Notes: generated by a model not told the origin, from the sequence alone. DNA of 22,220 nt from an uncultured Blautia sp. (GCA_900541985.1 UQLX01000037.1:1-22220); one strand, 5' to 3'; shown: positions 6,245 through 15,198, numbered from the stretch's first letter. Translations and numbers: made by a program.

Positions 6245-8146
6245 CTAATCTGATTTCAGCCGGACAGTATTTTCCCGTCCTGTCCCTTTTCCATACACAA
6301 GCCTTTCCCCCATCCGGTTGCGGACATCACGCATGGTTCTGGATGAAATGTTCATCGCAGCCGCTTTTTCCTGAATGTCTTTCAGCGGGATTTCTTTTCC
6401 ATCTTTCAGCAGTTCCTCCATCAGCCTCGTTCCCCGTTCCAGTTTTGTCTCTGTCGGTTTTCCTTCTTTCCCATTCAGGAGATCGTCGGCATTGATGTCA
6501 TAACCGCCAATCCAGCGGAAACCTTCTTCATCCCCCAGCTTAAACGCAAGTGTCTCACCCGGAGGAGCAAGAGAGCTTTTCTCATGGATCAGCACTCTCG
6601 TTGTCGGGTCTTTCTTTACCTTTCCGATAAATAAAAGGCTTCTGACAGCAGCCATGATGTCAATGGAGCCCAGCCCCCGGTAGGTACTCTGCGTACCGCA
6701 GGCTTTGTTCAGATGCCCGATGAGCACAATGGCACATCCGGTCTGTTCTGCCACATTTCCCAGTTTCCGGAATACCGGACGGACTTCATTCGCCCGGTTC
6801 ATATCCACATCCGCACCGATAAATGCCTGCACCGGGTCAATGATTAATAGTCGGACTTTGTTCTGCCGGATGGCTCTCTCAATCCGGTCATCCATCAATG
6901 TCAGTGGGATTTTTGTATCATCAATCACCATGACCTTTGAAAGGTCTGCTTCGCATTCGATCAGCCTTGGTTTGATGGTATCTCCTTTTCCGTCCTCGGC
7001 AGTCTGGTAGATTACATTAAATGGTTCTGTCTCCTCCATATTCGGGAGATATTTCCGGTTGGTGCAGGCTGCGGTCAGCTTCATGGCAAAATACGTTTTT
7101 CCTTCCCCCGGATTGCCCTGAATGATGGTCAGCTTGCCAAAAGGGATATAGGGAAACCAGAGCCATTCCACACTTGTGGCTTCCACATCCTGATAATAAA
7201 TCATAGGCACGATCTCTTCTTTTTCCGGTGCTTTCAGCACAACCGTTTCTGCAACCGGATTCCTTCCCTGCATTTCTCCCTGATGGCAGATGATTTCATT
7301 CCAGTCTTTCAGAACCGGCTTTAATCGGATGATCCGTTCACAGGGAACCTCTTTCCCTGCAATCTTTTCACAGGCTTCCTCCCCGGCTTTGTCATTATCA
7401 AGGCAGAGAAATACCGAAGTGATATTCGGGCTGTCAGAAAGAAAGGCTGTCAGTGCCCTGTCCGATGTACCGCCCAGGCTGAGATAGCTTCTCTGTTCCC
7501 AGTCTTTCGGAAAGAGCTGGATAAAAGACAAAAGGTCAATCGGTGCTTCAAACACATACAGCTGGTCACTGTTTCCTCTGTAGCAAAAACTGTACTCTTT
7601 CAATGAACCAGCCACATCTCCCCGGAATTTTTCTTCTTCCGTTCCCCGGATGTGGGCGTACCGGGGAATCCCTGAATGGTCTTTCCCGACAAACACGATA
7701 TTATGGTGCTTTTCATCCTCATAAATATCGCCATTCCCAATAAATACCTTTACCAGATCCTCTTGTATTCCTCTGGTCTTTGTCAGATATTCCAGTATCT
7801 TTTTTTCATCCCTGTTTCTCCTTGGAAGCCGGAAATCAGGCGAAGGGGCGGGGATGCCCTGTTTTGGGGCATCCTTCGCCTCCCGCCTTTCCTCCCCCTC
7901 TTCCCCGGTCAGTTTTTTCATTGCTTCCGGGAATGTCAGCCCATAAAACTCCATCACAAAATCAATCGGTCCACCGCCAGTCCCCCGGCTGTGCCGGAAC
8001 CAGCAGTTTCCACGGACAGTCACGCTGTCATGAGCCATCCAGCGGTACTCCTTCCCGCTTTTTATCAGCTTCTCGCCCTGTGACTGTAAAAATAAAACAA
8101 GATCAGTGGATTTTGCCCGCCTGACCTGCTCTTCTGAATATTGCAT
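6245..8146 (-). CDS. Toprim primase (DUF3991-like) fused to a RepA-type helicase
   Basis: A 633-residue fusion for replication of the mobilized strand. The N-terminal part (1-90) carries a DUF3991-like segment (GNCWFRHSRGTGGGPIDFVMEFYGLTFPEAM). A Toprim domain follows, with E200 in YVFEAPIDLLSF and D250/D252 in FLCLDNDKAG. The C-terminal half is a RepA/RecA-fold ATPase: Walker A GNPGEGKT (344-351), Walker B RLLIIDP with D437, and IGHLNK at 476-481. The last about 70 residues look like a winged-helix segment. ATG at 8146 is preceded by AAGGAGG, which lies against the relaxase stop 13 bp upstream, so the genes are probably co-translated. Such fusions are common beside MobL relaxases. Confidence 0.85.
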   Translation of the reverse strand: MQYSEEQVRRAKSTDLVLFLQSQGEKLIKSGKEYRWMAHDSVTVRGNCWFRHSRGTGGGPIDFVMEFYGLTFPEAMKKLTGEEGEERREAKDAPKQGIPAPSPDFRLPRRNRDEKKILEYLTKTRGIQEDLVKVFIGNGDIYEDEKHHNIVFVGKDHSGIPRYAHIRGTEEEKFRGDVAGSLKEYSFCYRGNSDQLYVFEAPIDLLSFIQLFPKDWEQRSYLSLGGTSDRALTAFLSDSPNITSVFLCLDNDKAGEEACEKIAGKEVPCERIIRLKPVLKDWNEIICHQGEMQGRNPVAETVVLKAPEKEEIVPMIYYQDVEATSVEWLWFPYIPFGKLTIIQGNPGEGKTYFAMKLTAACTNRKYLPNMEETEPFNVIYQTAEDGKGDTIKPRLIECEADLSKVMVIDDTKIPLTLMDDRIERAIRQNKVRLLIIDPVQAFIGADVDMNRANEVRPVFRKLGNVAEQTGCAIVLIGHLNKACGTQSTYRGLGSIDIMAAVRSLLFIGKVKKDPTTRVLIHEKSSLAPPGETLAFKLGDEEGFRWIGGYDINADDLLNGKEGKPTETKLERGTRLMEELLKDGKEIPLKDIQEKAAAMNISSRTMRDVRNRMGERLVYGKGTGRENTVRLKSD

Positions 8147-8159
8147 TTTCGTTTCCTCC

Positions 8160-9824
8160 TTACAAACTCATGTCATTTCTTTTGATTCTCATCTTTGATG
8201 CTTTTCTTTCTTCCTCTTCTTTCCGCTTGATCTCCTTGTTTTTGTTCAGCTTCTCCAGAACGGAAATCCTTTCTGCCACTGGTTTCGGGGAATATCCCTT
8301 TACCTGAGATGAAACCGGGTGCTGCACAGATAGATCTTCTTTTTCTGACCGCCCGGTATTACCGGATTGCATCTGTCCTTTTTCATTCAGCATGACATCA
8401 ATGCATTTCTGCACTTTCCTGACCATTTTTAATTCCTCATCATATGGAGTAAGGTCTATATTTGAATCCCGGTTAAGTGCCTCCAGCTTTTCCTGTTCCT
8501 TTTTCCACTGTGCAACCGGTAGCTTCCCTTCTGCATCCCGGTAGGGTTTCAGCCTCCGTTCACACATCTGGTACAGATCGATCTGCTTTTTATGCTCACT
8601 GTAATATTTCTGCTTGGAACCCTTAAAGAAAATCTTATGGTATTTATCCATAACTGGCTGCAGCTTTTTCATTTTCTGGTCATAATCCATCAGTTCCCGG
8701 TACCCGGCAATCTCTCCCCTCCGGGATTTGATTTCGGAACGGATGCCACCCGCAACCGTCTGTAATTCCTCTACTTTCTGGTTCAGCTGTTCTACAGTTG
8801 CGATCTGGTTCACAGTCAGGTAATTCACTGCCTCTGCAAACTCTTTCAGGTTCGTCAGGTGTGCTTTCCGGCTCCCATACTGGTAGGTATCTGCCACTTT
8901 ATCACGTTTCTCATAATAATCCTGCAGGCTTTCCATCAATGTAGGGTTTGCCCTACGGTACAGTTCTGCACTTACCTCTTCCCGGAATGTTTTCGCCCAC
9001 GCAAGGGATTCTTTTAAATGGATCCATATCTCATTTAATTTGCGGATTGCCCGGTTCAGGTCTCCCACCACTGTCCGGATGCCTTTTTTCTCCATCGCCC
9101 GGACTTCATATCCCTCGTGGATCGTTGGAATCAGTTCAATTCCCTGTTTCTCATAGGAACGATGGTCTATCCTTGCTGCCAGACCTTTCTCCTTGAATGC
9201 TGCATTGACTTTATCCGCCCACTGTTTTCTCCATTCTTCCAGAAGTTCCGGGGAATTCCAGCCGGTAGTGGAAACAGCAGAAAAGATATATTTCCCATTT
9301 GCATCCCGGATGCGTTTCCCCTCTTCATCCAGCTTGTATTCCCTCCGCTGTTTCTTCCCCCATGTTCCATCCGGATTCATGGGACGGATAGGAACCAGCA
9401 CATGGAAGTGGGGATTGTCTGCAATCTCCGGGTCACTGGATTTCCCCTCATGGACTGCCATATCCACGATCATTCCCCGGCTGACAAACTGTTCCCTGCA
9501 GAATTCCCTTGCCAGCTCCACATTTTCTTCCATGGTCAGCTCATTTTGTAATGCAATATTAAAAGAATAAGCAAGCTGTGCCCTCTTTCCTTTCTCCGCA
9601 AACTCCATTTCATTCCAGAGTGTCTGACGGTCAGAGAAACGGTCCTGCACATAATCCGGCAGCATGATCTCGTCATAGATCACCCCCTGCTTTCTGGTGT
9701 AATCATGAATTTCCTCGTAATAATCATTGTGCAGTTTCTGCCCGGAAATATAAGCTGCGGAACCCACCACCGTCTGCCCTTTCCCCCTTGATACCTGCTT
9801 TACAGAAAAATGATACAGTGACAT
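8160..9824 (-). CDS. mobL: MobA/MobL-family relaxase
   Basis: A 554-residue MOBQ-type relaxase that would nick the element's oriT and lead the strand through another element's secretion channel. It has the start MSLYHFSVKQVSRGKGQ, a catalytic tyrosine in GSAAYISG (Tyr25), His125 in MAVHEG and the metal-binding NPHFHVLVPIRP (His139 and His141). After about residue 230 it becomes helical and charged, with a coiled coil (VEQLNQKVEELQTVAGGIRSEIKSRRGE) and a Lys/Glu-rich end. AAAGGAG lies before the ATG at 9824, which overlaps the stop of the DUF3847 gene by one base (TAATG), so the two are translationally coupled. It looks intact. Confidence 0.93.
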   Translation of the reverse strand: MSLYHFSVKQVSRGKGQTVVGSAAYISGQKLHNDYYEEIHDYTRKQGVIYDEIMLPDYVQDRFSDRQTLWNEMEFAEKGKRAQLAYSFNIALQNELTMEENVELAREFCREQFVSRGMIVDMAVHEGKSSDPEIADNPHFHVLVPIRPMNPDGTWGKKQRREYKLDEEGKRIRDANGKYIFSAVSTTGWNSPELLEEWRKQWADKVNAAFKEKGLAARIDHRSYEKQGIELIPTIHEGYEVRAMEKKGIRTVVGDLNRAIRKLNEIWIHLKESLAWAKTFREEVSAELYRRANPTLMESLQDYYEKRDKVADTYQYGSRKAHLTNLKEFAEAVNYLTVNQIATVEQLNQKVEELQTVAGGIRSEIKSRRGEIAGYRELMDYDQKMKKLQPVMDKYHKIFFKGSKQKYYSEHKKQIDLYQMCERRLKPYRDAEGKLPVAQWKKEQEKLEALNRDSNIDLTPYDEELKMVRKVQKCIDVMLNEKGQMQSGNTGRSEKEDLSVQHPVSSQVKGYSPKPVAERISVLEKLNKNKEIKRKEEEERKASKMRIKRNDMSL

Positions 9825-10159
9825 TACTGCTCCTTTCCGGAAGATGCCAGACTGCGGTTATATTCGGAATGGCTCACTGCCCGTTCCAGCATTTCATGTA
9901 CACTCTTCATGTGGGCGATACATTTCAGGAATGCCCGGAACTCTTCTTCTGTCAGTACCTTAACTTCCGGGAATGCTTTCTCCACCTCCGCACCTCTGAC
10001 AATCAGGCTGTGGTTCCTTGCTTTCCGCTTTGCCACCTTCATCTGCTGTTTTGCAAGGTTCAGCCTGCGTTCTTCCACTTTGATCTGATGTTCTGTCTGT
10101 TCCAGATTCTGCTGGAGTTTCTCAAGGCTTTGCTTTTTCAGATTCCTTTTTTCTCCCAT
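9824..10159 (-). CDS. DUF3847-like mobilization accessory protein
   Basis: A 111-residue protein. A coiled-coil first half (LEKLQQNLEQTEHQIKVEERRL) leads to a basic linker and the segment ARNHSLIVRGAEVEKAFPEV followed by LTEEEFRAFL, the pattern I associate with DUF3847. Proteins of this type sit directly before MobL relaxases in Firmicutes elements and are presumed oriT-binding partners; the role is inferred from position. ATG at 10159 follows AAAGGAG. Its stop overlaps the relaxase start. Confidence 0.75.
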   Translation of the reverse strand: MGEKRNLKKQSLEKLQQNLEQTEHQIKVEERRLNLAKQQMKVAKRKARNHSLIVRGAEVEKAFPEVKVLTEEEFRAFLKCIAHMKSVHEMLERAVSHSEYNRSLASSGKEQ

Positions 10160-10201
10160 AATGGTCTCCTTTCTCTTAACTGAATTGTTGACAAAAACGA
10201 A

Positions 10202-10240
10202 AAGCCGGTATGAATTCTGTCCCGTAACTCACACCGGCTT
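10202..10240 (-). other. 12-bp inverted repeat upstream of the mobilization genes (oriT or terminator candidate)
   Basis: AAGCCGGTATGA (10202-10213) faces TCACACCGGCTT (10229-10240), 12 pairs with one G-U on the minus-strand RNA and a 15-nt loop. On the minus strand TTCGTTTTTG follows, which could terminate. Its place just upstream of the DUF3847-relaxase pair is also where oriT is expected. I found no clear nick consensus. Confidence 0.45.
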
Positions 10241-10288
10241 CCTGTCCAGACTTTTTCCCAAAAATGGGTAAAAGTAATGGGCAAAACG

Positions 10289-10323
10289 AAAGGCACCAAC
10301 TTTTTTACGGTTGATGCCCTTTG
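10289..10323 (-). terminator. Terminator of the cargo operon; copy 1 of a 35-bp duplicated sequence
   Basis: On the minus strand GGCATCAAC pairs with GTTGGTGCC around CGTAAAAAA, followed by TTTCGTTTTG. It lies 55 bp after the last cargo gene. The same 35 bp occurs at 20480-20514 with one mismatch. Confidence 0.7.
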
Positions 10324-10378
10324 GCTTACGCATTATATAATTTTTCTATATTGTCCATTTTCGTGACAGATAACAACC

Positions 10379-10999
10379 TTATGGTTTACCACCTTGACAA
10401 TTTGGACATTTTCTAATCTTTATATCACTTCCATTCGCAAAATACTTATGACCGCATTTTAGACACTCCATACTATAAAACCATTGATTATTGTCTGTTC
10501 CTTTATGTTCGGTTTTTCCATTATTTCTTTGGCTATTCTTATTTACATAGCCAACATCCGTTGTTTTTTTATCTTTCATTTCATTATCAGGATTTTGGAC
10601 TCGTGATACTTTGAGTTTATACGTTGAGTTACCCATATTTTTTTCAATATCACTGATAACTGCATCCGCATTTTCAGCTGGTACAGAAAAACTGACTTTT
10701 CCCTTTTCATGGTCTATCACGATATCTGTACCTCCAACTTCTACTGCAATCTTTTTCATCTCAGCAGTTTTCTGTTGTATTCGAATATATTTACGGATTA
10801 ACATTGCTAACAGATAAATACATCCTGCCACAATGATTACCACTAAACCAATAGAAAGTTCCTTCCAATGTTTTAGTACAAATAATGCAACCACGCCTAC
10901 TATGAGTACATAAGCAACACATTCATGCTTATATCGGTTTTTATTTGTTTGCCATTGTTTATAATGCTCATACGAGCGTTCTCTCTCTTCTGGCGACAT
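10379..10999 (-). CDS. Membrane-anchored protein with C-terminal zinc ribbon (unknown function)
   Basis: A 206-residue protein I cannot assign. It has a charged N-terminus (MSPEERERSYEHYKQW), two adjacent hydrophobic helices (about 29-42 and 49-66), a soluble region of about 80 residues with VGGTDIVIDHEKGKVSFSVP, a low-complexity Asn/Lys/Thr linker, and a zinc-ribbon end: ECLKCGHKYF then RKCPNCQGG, that is CxxC-x13-15-CxxC. ATG at 10999 follows GGAGG at 6 bases. It is the last gene before the cargo terminator and is separated from the previous gene by about 80 bp. It could be an effector or membrane sensor of the defence operon or an unrelated passenger. Confidence 0.7.
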   Translation of the reverse strand: MSPEERERSYEHYKQWQTNKNRYKHECVAYVLIVGVVALFVLKHWKELSIGLVVIIVAGCIYLLAMLIRKYIRIQQKTAEMKKIAVEVGGTDIVIDHEKGKVSFSVPAENADAVISDIEKNMGNSTYKLKVSRVQNPDNEMKDKKTTDVGYVNKNSQRNNGKTEHKGTDNNQWFYSMECLKCGHKYFANGSDIKIRKCPNCQGGKP

Positions 11000-11082
11000 A
11001 TCCTACCTCCACAGTTTTGGAATTCAGCTTTTCATTTTTTCAATTTTAATTGAAGCCACATAATTTCCTGAAAAATGAACAT

Positions 11083-11616
11083 CTATACCACATGAAATAT
11101 TAGCATCTGATCTAATGTAGCATCCTCTATTAAACAAGGAATCCCGCCACGCACAGTTATCTCAAAATGATAAAAATACAGGCAACGATTAATATGTTGA
11201 ATCAATAATTGTGATCTTCTTTTATAACCATAATGTTTAAGCAGCGTTCTAAGTTTCACTCTCACATAGTCGTTTCCTTTTCCATACAAAATCTGAATAC
11301 GAATTTTTTTAAAAAACAAATCTAAGTTGCTAAAGTCACTCATATACTGTTCTGGCTCAATGGTATTATCGGATGTCATCATATCCTGCCATACAGCAGG
11401 GAATTCCTGATCCAGTATCGGCTTCTCGTAAAAATACTGCAACCAGTAATAAACGTCTAAAATGAATTTACGTTTATTATTTCTATATTCAGAAACAAGG
11501 AATGATTTTTCACCATTCCAGATAGAATCAATCATCTCGTTTTCATCTCTGCATCCAAGTTCCATACTGCTGATAATTGCTGCAACATCCAATGCAGAAT
11601 AAAGAAACTCCCTCAT
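11083..11616 (-). CDS. Unknown 177-aa protein coupled to the helicase-HNH gene
   Basis: The ATG at 11616 overlaps the helicase stop by four bases (ATGA) and is preceded by AAGGGGA, so its synthesis is tied to the helicase. The protein is mostly helical and carries aromatic-rich stretches (FILDVYYWLQYFYEKP, INRCLYFYHFEITVRGG) and a basic patch (RVKLRTLLKHYGYKRRSQ). No membrane segment or catalytic motif is evident. The ATGA coupling argues that it is a stoichiometric partner of the helicase. I do not recognise the family. Confidence 0.75.
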   Translation of the reverse strand: MREFLYSALDVAAIISSMELGCRDENEMIDSIWNGEKSFLVSEYRNNKRKFILDVYYWLQYFYEKPILDQEFPAVWQDMMTSDNTIEPEQYMSDFSNLDLFFKKIRIQILYGKGNDYVRVKLRTLLKHYGYKRRSQLLIQHINRCLYFYHFEITVRGGIPCLIEDATLDQMLIFHVV

Positions 11617-13880
11617 GACTTATCCCCTTTTTGCCCATTACATTGACGGCATAAGATTTGAAGATTATCCAAAGTACTTTTCCCGCCAGCATTCATAGGG
11701 ATAATATGGTCAACCTGAAAGAAAATCCTTGATTTATCCGAAATTCCGCATTTTGCACAATGGTAGTTTCCATCCTTGTCCATTGCCTTTTTAAACGTAT
11801 CATTTCTAAGTTGCTGCTCTAATAACGGATTTATTTTCCCAATCTCATGTAATGGAAGATCTTCCAATGCCCTGCTTCCATACTGAATGTTGTTTTCATC
11901 GTCATATATATCAGGATGTGACAACTTCATCAACTCAATATTAATCTGATTCAGGAAATACAATTTTCTGCCAAAGAACAGACGAAGCATATTATCATCC
12001 CCTGACTCCCAAAGAGAATCAATATATTCTGTTCTTTTTCGTTCTCCCATATCTTCATCCCAGATATGCTGTGCAATCCTTCCTACATCTAACTTGCTTC
12101 TATCAATTTCATCAAAAGTATAAAACTGTGGAATTGATTCATACAGGGCATAATATTTCAAAATATTAAGAACATCTCTTTTCTCATATGGCGGTACCAT
12201 TTCACCACAGAAGAAAGAATCTCTGCACTGGCTTTCCATTTCATTAAGTTGTGTATCAGATAAATATTCTTCGGTAACCCCAAAACTCTTAAACAGAGTT
12301 GGAAGAGCATCCATCAGATTCTCATAAGGAATCTTTGTGCTATTATATACCATTACCTGATAAGAATGATCCATTCCATTCTCTTCCAAATAAGTGAAAG
12401 CATACATTCCAACCGGAATACGCTGTTCAAATGGAACTTTTTCCAAAAATGATGTATCAACAGAATCGTCCAAAATCGAAGCAAACTCCTCAATTTTTGA
12501 TATTGCAATCAAACGGATATCATGTTTTTCCTGTTCATAATCACTATCCTGAAACTCGTTATTTCCATCAAACAGAGTCTCCGGATTCACCCAGGCAATA
12601 TGCTCATTCCAATGATCAATAAATGAAACAATATATGCACTGGATGTACCGCCAGCTGCTGTTCCTCGCAAAGCACGTCCAACCATCTGAGTCATCAGAA
12701 TTGAGGAAACTGTAGGTCTTGCAAGAAATACTGTCTTCGTTTTTGGTAAATCCACACCTTCCGTTAGGATATTCACATTGATTAAAACCTGTAAATGTCC
12801 TTCACGATATTCTTCCAGCTTTCTTTCATTATCCTCCCGACTTATCGTTACGCCAGTGACTGCATCTTTGATTGAAGATACGATATAATCTGCCTTTATT
12901 CCTTCCTTTTTAAACAGCGCTGTCAACTGAATGGCATGCACTACGTTGACTGCAAATAAAATGGTTTGCCCATACTGCTTCTGGTTATTTTTGTAAGTTT
13001 CTACAATCAGCTTATTACGAGCTGCACTGTCTGCCATTTGCTGTGCAACTTCATCTGGCAAAATATCCAGATGTTGAATGCTTTCCCAGGCATCCACCCC
13101 AAGTGAATCACCATAGGCTTCATCTGTATAGTAGCTTTCAAAAATAGGCTTTGCCAAAATCTGCCTGTTAATCAACTCTTTTAGTCCAATCTGATATGTA
13201 ATTCCAATATCACCATGAACTACCTGTCCATTTTTGACTCCATCTGAATATATTTTAGCTAAAAGCCCCTGTTCCGCTTCTGCCGTACGGAAAGGTGTTG
13301 CAGTTAAACCAATCAGTTTTACGTTTGGAACTTTTTTCTTTACATAATCAATCACTTTTCGATATGTCTTAGCAGTTGAATGGTGCGCTTCATCCACAAT
13401 CAAATAAAGTTCTTTTTCCCCTTTTAGCCATTGATCTAATCTGTCTATATTTCTTCCAATACTGTCTTTACTAACAATTAATAAATTATCTTCCTTCCTG
13501 ATATCACTGGTTCTGTCATGACTGGATGCACCTGAAACAATGCGGAAACAGAAGGAAGAAATATGAGGTATCACTTCTGTATATGCAAATTTCTGAAAGG
13601 ATTCTGCCGCTTGATCCAACAGCATTTGTCGGTGTGCGATCCACAATATTTTCTTTTTTCTGTCAATCGCATTCTTCAATAACCACATAGATGCAGTATA
13701 TGTTTTTCCTCCGCCAGTAGGAAGCACCACTAAAGTACTAAAAGATGATTCTTGATTCATCTTATCCAATGCTTCCATCGCATTTTTCTGATGAGAATAT
13801 GGTGTTCTTGTATTTGTCCCTTTTTTCGGGAAAACCTGACCAAAGGAAGTTACTTCAATACTGTCTATTTGCTTTTCCAT
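11613..13880 (-). CDS. SF2 DEAD/DEAH-box helicase with C-terminal HNH nuclease
   Basis: A 755-residue fusion. Superfamily 2 motifs are PTGGGKT (54-60), DEAH (163-166), TATPF (193-197), and QMVGRALRG (398-406), which carries the arginine finger. A region of about 300 residues without recognisable motifs follows. The last 50 residues form an HNH/McrA-type nuclease: C708 and C711, VDHIIP with D724/H725, N739, then C744 and C747. This architecture suggests ATP-driven movement on DNA coupled to cleavage, similar in idea to type I or type III restriction subunits. ATG at 13880 is chosen with AAGGAG 11 bases upstream; the GTG at 13892 is too close to it. The structured intergenic region lies just upstream. 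Its role in defence is inferred. Confidence 0.9.
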   Translation of the reverse strand: MEKQIDSIEVTSFGQVFPKKGTNTRTPYSHQKNAMEALDKMNQESSFSTLVVLPTGGGKTYTASMWLLKNAIDRKKKILWIAHRQMLLDQAAESFQKFAYTEVIPHISSFCFRIVSGASSHDRTSDIRKEDNLLIVSKDSIGRNIDRLDQWLKGEKELYLIVDEAHHSTAKTYRKVIDYVKKKVPNVKLIGLTATPFRTAEAEQGLLAKIYSDGVKNGQVVHGDIGITYQIGLKELINRQILAKPIFESYYTDEAYGDSLGVDAWESIQHLDILPDEVAQQMADSAARNKLIVETYKNNQKQYGQTILFAVNVVHAIQLTALFKKEGIKADYIVSSIKDAVTGVTISREDNERKLEEYREGHLQVLINVNILTEGVDLPKTKTVFLARPTVSSILMTQMVGRALRGTAAGGTSSAYIVSFIDHWNEHIAWVNPETLFDGNNEFQDSDYEQEKHDIRLIAISKIEEFASILDDSVDTSFLEKVPFEQRIPVGMYAFTYLEENGMDHSYQVMVYNSTKIPYENLMDALPTLFKSFGVTEEYLSDTQLNEMESQCRDSFFCGEMVPPYEKRDVLNILKYYALYESIPQFYTFDEIDRSKLDVGRIAQHIWDEDMGERKRTEYIDSLWESGDDNMLRLFFGRKLYFLNQINIELMKLSHPDIYDDENNIQYGSRALEDLPLHEIGKINPLLEQQLRNDTFKKAMDKDGNYHCAKCGISDKSRIFFQVDHIIPMNAGGKSTLDNLQILCRQCNGQKGDKS

Positions 13881-13921
13881 AATTCTGGTCACTCCTTATC
13901 ATAAAGTACAATGTAAAAATA

Positions 13922-14077
13922 GGCACTCGTGCCGCAAGGGGAACCCTTGTCCGAAATCTTGATTTCGCATATCTCCCGCATTGAATGAATCTTCAATCGG
14001 GAGACAGCTCCGCAGGACGCACGATACATGGCATTAAAAATGCATGTATAGAAGTGCGCTCTTAGCTTTGCTAAGAG
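13922..14077 (-). ncRNA. Array of six consecutive hairpins between the AAA+ and helicase genes
   Basis: There is no ORF, but nearly all of the 155 bases are paired: 14059-14077 (CTCTTAGC with GCTAAGAG), 14018-14058 (CGCAC with GTGCG, then TACATG with CATGTA), 13973-14003 (CTCCCG with CGGGAG, then ATTGAA with TTCAAT), 13952-13967 (CGAAATC with GATTTCG), 13935-13949 (CAAGGG with CCCTTG) and 13922-13933 (GGCAC with GTGCC). On the minus strand the last one is followed by TATTTTTAC. It could be a processed leader, a functional RNA, a terminator or attenuator, or a small palindromic repeat element. Whether it is a separate RNA is not known. Confidence 0.5.
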
Positions 14078-14079
14078 AT

Positions 14080-15198
14080 TTATTCTTCCGCATCACTACA
14101 TATCTTCCTAATTGCTAAAAGAGAAAATGTATCCTTAACCAAATGTTTTATTTCTCTGGCATTTGATGCAGTAATAGCAGCTTCTTTCAATTTCTCAAAC
14201 AGTTTATTATCCTCAATATTAAAATCTGTTTTCAACCTTTTTATTTCCAATTCTGCAATTTTTTTCTTTGCCTCATTTGACAATTCATCAAATCTAATGA
14301 TCGAATCAAAACGGTTATAAATTGGCAATCCTAAATTTTCTTTTACTTCATCAACTGTTTTATAATTTGATGTGCATACAATAATTGCTTTATCTACTGT
14401 AACTTTATAATTATGATCCTCGTAAATACCTTCATCAAATAATTGATAAAATGCACTGTGAAATACAGATAAAGCCTTGTCGAACTCATCAAACAAAAGC
14501 ACATTTGAATCTCTGGCTAAAAGGTCTTGAGCAAAACTTTTCTCATTATATCTTCCACCGAAAATATAATCTGCTGACTCATTATTCTGATACATAGAAA
14601 ACTGCTTTCTTAATAACTTACCGCCCATTAGATCCGCTAAATATTGTGCCGACTCCGTTTTCCCTAATCCTGAATCTCCATATAACAAAATAACAACCGG
14701 CTTTTTCTGTTTGCCATCCATTAAAGGATATATCGCCTGCAGTAATTTACTTTTTGCCTTCTCCTGCCCGATTACTCTTTTCCCATATTGGCTGTTAAAT
14801 GTCCGCAACATATTTTTTGAAACTTCTAAATAATGTTGATGTTCTTCGTGAATAATGCTCTTATCAAATACACGGTATAACTGCTCTCGAATATTTTCTG
14901 GTGGATTCTGTATATACATATTTGTTACTGATAGTCTTGAAATAAAATTAATAAAATTTATAATCACATGCTCTTGGACACTGCAATATTCATCAGCATG
15001 AATTACCAGATTTCGAACAATGGGTTTCCGCTTTTTCTGAGTTTTTGGCTTAGGCTGACCTGGAATAATAACATTCATTTCCATCTTTTTATTATCATCA
15101 TCCAGTTGAGTTGCTAACTCTGTAAGATTTCTTGCGTTCTGTGGAATAATCTTTTCAAAAGCCGAATCTGATCCTACAAATATTTCAATCTTTTTCAC
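14080..15198 (-). CDS. Clp/HSP100-type AAA+ ATPase (single module)
   Basis: A 372-residue protein. Residues 1-130 show no known domain and include a Lys-rich linker (PKPKTQKKRKP). The AAA+ module begins at RVIGQEKAKSKLLQAI (141-156), then Walker A GDSGLGKT (174-181), Walker B VLLFDEFDKA with D237/E238, sensor 1 CTSN (275-278), an arginine finger in YNRFD (R296) and sensor 2 in NAREIKHLV. This is the ClpA/ClpB second-module type, a remodelling ATPase. GTG at 15198 is chosen because AGGTG lies just upstream; the GTG at 15207 is less well placed. It overlaps the preceding gene by 14 bp, so the two are probably made together. The N-terminus may recognise that partner. Confidence 0.85.
   Translation of the reverse strand: MKKIEIFVGSDSAFEKIIPQNARNLTELATQLDDDNKKMEMNVIIPGQPKPKTQKKRKPIVRNLVIHADEYCSVQEHVIINFINFISRLSVTNMYIQNPPENIREQLYRVFDKSIIHEEHQHYLEVSKNMLRTFNSQYGKRVIGQEKAKSKLLQAIYPLMDGKQKKPVVILLYGDSGLGKTESAQYLADLMGGKLLRKQFSMYQNNESADYIFGGRYNEKSFAQDLLARDSNVLLFDEFDKALSVFHSAFYQLFDEGIYEDHNYKVTVDKAIIVCTSNYKTVDEVKENLGLPIYNRFDSIIRFDELSNEAKKKIAELEIKRLKTDFNIEDNKLFEKLKEAAITASNAREIKHLVKDTFSLLAIRKICSDAEE

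Noticed and set aside
7676..8124. Long plus-strand frames opposite the primase-helicase gene
   Set aside because: Pro/Ser/Cys-rich shadow translations without start signals; the minus-strand protein has full Toprim and Walker motifs.
13922..14077. CRISPR array or tRNA cluster in the hairpin region
   Set aside because: The hairpins differ in sequence and spacing, so there is no repeat-spacer pattern, and no cloverleaf or CCA-type end is visible.
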